The notes under the pieces are model-generated. The model was not told where the DNA came from, made no database searches, and was given only the letters and a program-made list of their open reading frames with translations. A stretch of DNA of 16,859 bases from Ruminococcus sp. (GTDB lineage Bacteria > Bacillota_A > Clostridia > Oscillospirales > Ruminococcaceae). The stretch is taken from assembly GCA_017418765.1 (NCBI GenBank), contig JAFOMV010000098.1:1-16859 (forward strand), in the 5' to 3' direction. The position numbers and the translations under genes were made by a program. Shown here one piece after another: positions 14,537-16,859 of this stretch. Numbering within the stretch: position 1 is the first letter of the stretch; each line of letters opens with the position of its first letter.

Positions 14537-16012
14537 ATGGTTAAAGATATTTACAGCAACATCGCCGAGCGCACAGGCGGAGATATCTACATCGGCGTAG
14601 TGGGCCCCGTCCGCACAGGCAAATCCACCTTTATCAAGCGCTTCATGGAAACTCTTGTCATCCCAAATATACAGAGCGAGTATATGCGTGAACGTGCAAT
14701 AGACGAATTACCGCAGTCTGCGGCAGGCAAGACCATCATGACTACCGAGCCTAAGTTCATCCCCGAAGAAGCCGTAGAGATAAGCGTTGGCGGAGGTGCA
14801 AGCTTTAACGTGCGGCTCATCGACTGCGTAGGCTACATCGTTCCAAGTTCTCTGGGATATATCGAGAATGAACAGCCACGAATGGTGATGACCTCATGGT
14901 TTGACGAGGAGATACCCTTCAACATGGCGGCGGAGATAGGCACGCAGAAAGTCATAAATGACCACTCCACCATCGGTCTTGTCATAACCACAGACGGAAG
15001 CGTTACCGACATCCCCCGTGAGGAGTACGAGGAGTGCGAGGAACGTGTGATACGTGAACTGAAAGAACTGGGCAAGCCATTTGTGGTCATACTCAACACC
15101 GTTGCCCCCGACTCTGCGGAGACTAAGGCTCTTGCGGAAAAGCTCACCGACAAGTACGATGCAAAGGTGATACCCGTCAACTGCCTTGAACTGAACGAAG
15201 CCGACATACGCTCCATCATCAGCGAGATACTGTTCTCTTTCCCTGTCAGGGAGATAAACATCCGCACCGCAGGCTGGATAAATTCCCTTGAAAAAGGTCA
15301 CTGGCTGAAAACAGAGATACTGGACTGTATCCGCAATGCCGCAAAGGACGTAAAGCTGGTGCGTGAGGCGCAAAATGCCGCAAAGGCAATGGGGGAGTGT
15401 CCCGACGTTATAAAGGCAGAGGTGACAGCTATCGACTTAGGTACGGGCTCTGTCACCATCACCGCAGACCTTGACAGCTCTCTGTTCTATCGGATACTGG
15501 GCGAGGCTACGGGCATAGAGATAGACAGCGAAAGTGACCTTATGCCGCTTCTCATGGAACTCAGCGATATCCGCCGCAAGTATCAGAGGATACAGCCTGC
15601 CCTTGAGGAAGTGGAGGCTACAGGCTACGGCATAGTCATGCCCGAAATGGAGGAACTCACGCTGGAAGAGCCGAAAATAATCCGACAAGGCGGAAAGTAT
15701 GGTGTGAAACTCAAAGCGTCAGCACCCTCCATTCACCTGATGAAAGCCAATATAAACACTACCGTAAGCCCTATCGTGGGAACTGAACGGCAGTCGGAAG
15801 AACTTGTGATGTATCTGCTGGACGGATTCGAGAACGATCCTGCCAAGATATGGGAGAGCAATATTTTCGGGAAATCCCTGCATGAACTGGTAAATGAGGG
15901 ACTTCACAGCAAGCTGTGTAAAATGCCCACAGATGCGAGAATGAAGCTCCAGGAGACTCTTGAACGTGTCATAAACGACGGCTGTTCGGGACTTATCTGT
16001 TTTATCCTCTAA
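14537..16012 (+). CDS. spoIVA: Stage IV sporulation protein A, spore coat basement ATPase
   Basis: SpoIVA hydrolyses ATP to polymerise into the basement layer on which the coat assembles around the outer forespore membrane. The 491 residues are almost exactly the Bacillus length (492). The N-terminal GTPase-like fold has Walker A GPVRTGKST (23-31), the Thr pair in TTEPKF (69-70), the Walker B region RLIDCVGY with Asp96, and a VVILNTVAP segment. The C-terminus ends in DGCSGLICFIL, the conserved tail that targets the protein to the forespore surface. AAAAGGAG precedes the ATG. It forms a pair with the SipL-like gene, and no separate promoter is needed. Its TAA overlaps the stop of the convergent replication-protein gene by 4 nt, leaving no room for a dedicated terminator. 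Confidence 0.97.
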   Translation: MVKDIYSNIAERTGGDIYIGVVGPVRTGKSTFIKRFMETLVIPNIQSEYMRERAIDELPQSAAGKTIMTTEPKFIPEEAVEISVGGGASFNVRLIDCVGYIVPSSLGYIENEQPRMVMTSWFDEEIPFNMAAEIGTQKVINDHSTIGLVITTDGSVTDIPREEYEECEERVIRELKELGKPFVVILNTVAPDSAETKALAEKLTDKYDAKVIPVNCLELNEADIRSIISEILFSFPVREINIRTAGWINSLEKGHWLKTEILDCIRNAAKDVKLVREAQNAAKAMGECPDVIKAEVTAIDLGTGSVTITADLDSSLFYRILGEATGIEIDSESDLMPLLMELSDIRRKYQRIQPALEEVEATGYGIVMPEMEELTLEEPKIIRQGGKYGVKLKASAPSIHLMKANINTTVSPIVGTERQSEELVMYLLDGFENDPAKIWESNIFGKSLHELVNEGLHSKLCKMPTDARMKLQETLERVINDGCSGLICFIL

Positions 16013-16701
16013 AAGCGGTTGATGAAGTATTCGTACTTGCTGACATCGAAATCATCTTTCTTTACACCGTCATCATCCATCCATTTGCGTACAGCCGCCT
16101 CGTGATCCTTGTAAGACCGCCCTGTGCTCTGCATATAGCTGTCAACTTTCCTGATGTAGTTCTCGGTGTTGCTTTTGCCGTAATCCGTGACGAGAGAACT
16201 GAACTGTTCATCGGAAAGAAAGACATTGCCGTATGGTCCCCGGGGCTTTCTTTCCCTTTCTTTAATATCTTTCTTTTTTTCTTTATATGTATGGTTGCCA
16301 TTTTCTGCAATAGTAGCATTGCCAATTTCTGCAACCCCGGCATTGCAGTTTTCTGCAACTGTAGCATTGCCATTTTCTGCAACGGTTGCACATTTCTGCA
16401 AGTCTGATATTGCATCTTCAACAACAGAAATAGTCTGCGGCTTTATGCCCTTTGCGGCATGGCGGCAAATTATCCCCATCTTTTCGAGTTTAGTCAGGCT
16501 CCTGGAAGCGTGTTCAGTCCTTACTCCTACCGATTCTGCAATAACAGTGAGCGGAAGTTCGGCAAACTCCCTGTTGTAGCCGTAAGTCATGCGAATTATA
16601 CAAAGCATTATCCGCATTTCACTGCCTGACAGTTCCAGTCTGCAAAGACCGTCAAGGATATCGTTGGGTATGCGTGTAAAGTTCCTGTTAAAATCGGGCA
16701 T
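16009..16701 (-). CDS. Phage-type replication initiator (replication protein O-like winged helix)
   Basis: The 230-residue protein probably binds an origin and recruits the replisome, as phage and integrative-element 'replication protein O' or replisome-organiser proteins do. Residues 5-90 form a winged-helix DNA-binding domain of this type (FTRIPNDILDGLCRLELSGS near the start; VRTEHASRSLTKLEKMGII, 60-78, as the recognition part). A linker of four 8-residue repeats (107-138, VAENGNAT-like) and a strongly basic stretch (140-155) follow. The C-terminal module (159-210) has FLSDEQFSSL and the KWMDDDG motif common to these proteins. The start ATG at 16701 has AAAGGAG (16709-16715); the in-frame ATG at 16746 has no support. 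No other phage gene is visible, so it could be the edge of a mobile element or a stranded gene. Confidence 0.8.
   Translation of the reverse strand: MPDFNRNFTRIPNDILDGLCRLELSGSEMRIMLCIIRMTYGYNREFAELPLTVIAESVGVRTEHASRSLTKLEKMGIICRHAAKGIKPQTISVVEDAISDLQKCATVAENGNATVAENCNAGVAEIGNATIAENGNHTYKEKKKDIKERERKPRGPYGNVFLSDEQFSSLVTDYGKSNTENYIRKVDSYMQSTGRSYKDHEAAVRKWMDDDGVKKDDFDVSKYEYFINRF
16294..16389 (-). repeat. Four tandem 24-bp repeats in the replication-protein linker
   Basis: Units occupy 16366-16389, 16342-16365, 16318-16341 and 16294-16317 in order of translation, each reading approximately GTTGCAGAAAATGGCAATGC plus four bases. The encoded repeat is V-A-E-N-G/C-N-A-T. An extra partial unit upstream (about 16390-16407) has the same TTGCAGAAA core but is read in another frame, as LQKCAT. 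Because the unit length is divisible by 3 and no unit contains a stop, several frames on both strands stay open here. Confidence 0.88.
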
Positions 16702-16758
16702 AATAACACTCCTTTCACTATAGGGCGGAAAACAGCCCTCATTCAACGCAAACCCGTT

Positions 16759-16787
16759 GTATAATATTGTAAAGTTTTTGTGAACAA
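16759..16787 (-). promoter_or_regulatory. Weak candidate promoter of the replication-protein gene
   Basis: On the minus strand TTGTTC (16787-16782) and TTATAC (16764-16759) are separated by 17 nt. The -10 area is A+T-rich and overlaps alternative hexamers such as TATTAT (16766-16761). The -35 part lies inside an inverted repeat (16776-16789). The match is modest. Confidence 0.3.
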
Positions 16788-16789
16788 AA
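16776..16789. promoter_or_regulatory. 14-nt inverted repeat, possible operator
   Basis: TTTTGT and ACAAAA are exact reverse complements around a GA centre. It lies about 75 bp upstream of the replication-protein start and overlaps the candidate -35 element, where a repressor site would be expected. No regulator is encoded in the window. Confidence 0.35.
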
Positions 16790-16801
16790 CGGGGATAGAA
16801 T

Positions 16802-16830
16802 TTTGTAGGGGCGAGTTCCGCTCGCCCTTG
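16802..16830 (+). repeat. REP-like stem-loop headed by TTGTAGGG (copy 2)
   Basis: After TTTTGTAGG, GGGCGAG (16809-16815) pairs perfectly with CTCGCCC (16821-16827) around the loop TTCCG. The TTGTAGGG head is the same as in the element at 12815-12849. The remaining bases to the window end (16831-16859) show no gene. Confidence 0.6.
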
Positions 16831-16859
16831 AAATTACATAAATAGTCAGGGCAAAATGA

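Noticed and set aside
16294..16389. CRISPR array
   Set aside because: The 24-bp units are directly contiguous without spacers and lie in a coding linker.
16062..16579. Other open frames across the 24-bp repeat array on both strands
   Set aside because: A stop-free repeat with a unit divisible by three keeps all frames open. They have no ribosome binding site, and the winged-helix gene explains the region.
16702..16746. ATG at 16746 as start of the replication protein
   Set aside because: No ribosome binding site; the added 15 residues cover a small AGGGC/GCCCT hairpin and the true ribosome binding site of the ATG at 16701.

Overview
The window looks like a chromosomal segment of an anaerobic clostridial bacterium, most likely Oscillospiraceae (Ruminococcus-like). 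The reasons are the moderate base composition, strong AAGGAGG-type ribosome binding sites, the gene order infB-rbfA-nrnA-truB-ribF, the clostridial spore-morphogenesis pair SipL/SpoIVA, and an ABC/GldG/DUF4340 operon of a kind I associate with this group. The genus is inferred from protein flavour and was not checked by any search.

Region 1 (1-5801, + strand) is the distal part of the nusA-infB translation operon: infB (5' end outside the window), rbfA, a DHH/DHHA1 phosphoesterase of the NrnA type, truB and ribF. rbfA to ribF are tightly packed, with a 1-nt overlap between nrnA and truB and a 3-nt gap before ribF. infB and rbfA are instead separated by a 209-nt non-coding stretch rich in stem-loops.

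Region 2 (5802-11363, + strand) starts with a 174-nt gap holding a plausible sigma-A promoter. An operon follows: an ABC ATPase, an ABC-2 permease, a GldG-like membrane-anchored protein, a DUF4340 membrane-anchored protein and a 93-residue conserved-looking small protein. It ends in a strong intrinsic terminator. The four large proteins resemble the GldA/GldF/GldG machinery known from gliding Bacteroidetes, here in what appears to be a non-gliding Firmicute. The transported substrate is unknown.

Region 3 (11362-12708, - strand) is a convergent gene for a lipoprotein with Ig-like repeats and a C-terminal GH25 muramidase domain, probably starting at TTG. A 258-nt divergent intergenic region follows (12709-12966). 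It holds a minus-strand sigma-A-like promoter, three back-to-back stem-loops (two of a dispersed 'TTGTAGGG' type) and a possible sigma-E-like promoter facing right.

Region 4 (12967-16012, + strand) is a two-gene spore-coat basement module: a SPOCS/LysM protein matching SipL in architecture, immediately followed by spoIVA. These proteins are known partners in Clostridioides difficile, and their adjacency here fits co-expression.

Region 5 (16009-16859) is a minus-strand gene for a phage-type replication initiator (winged helix of the replication protein O type). Its stop codon overlaps that of spoIVA. Its linker is built of four 24-bp tandem repeats. Upstream lie an inverted repeat overlapping a putative promoter and another TTGTAGGG stem-loop. 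I found no tRNA, rRNA, CRISPR array or insertion sequence.
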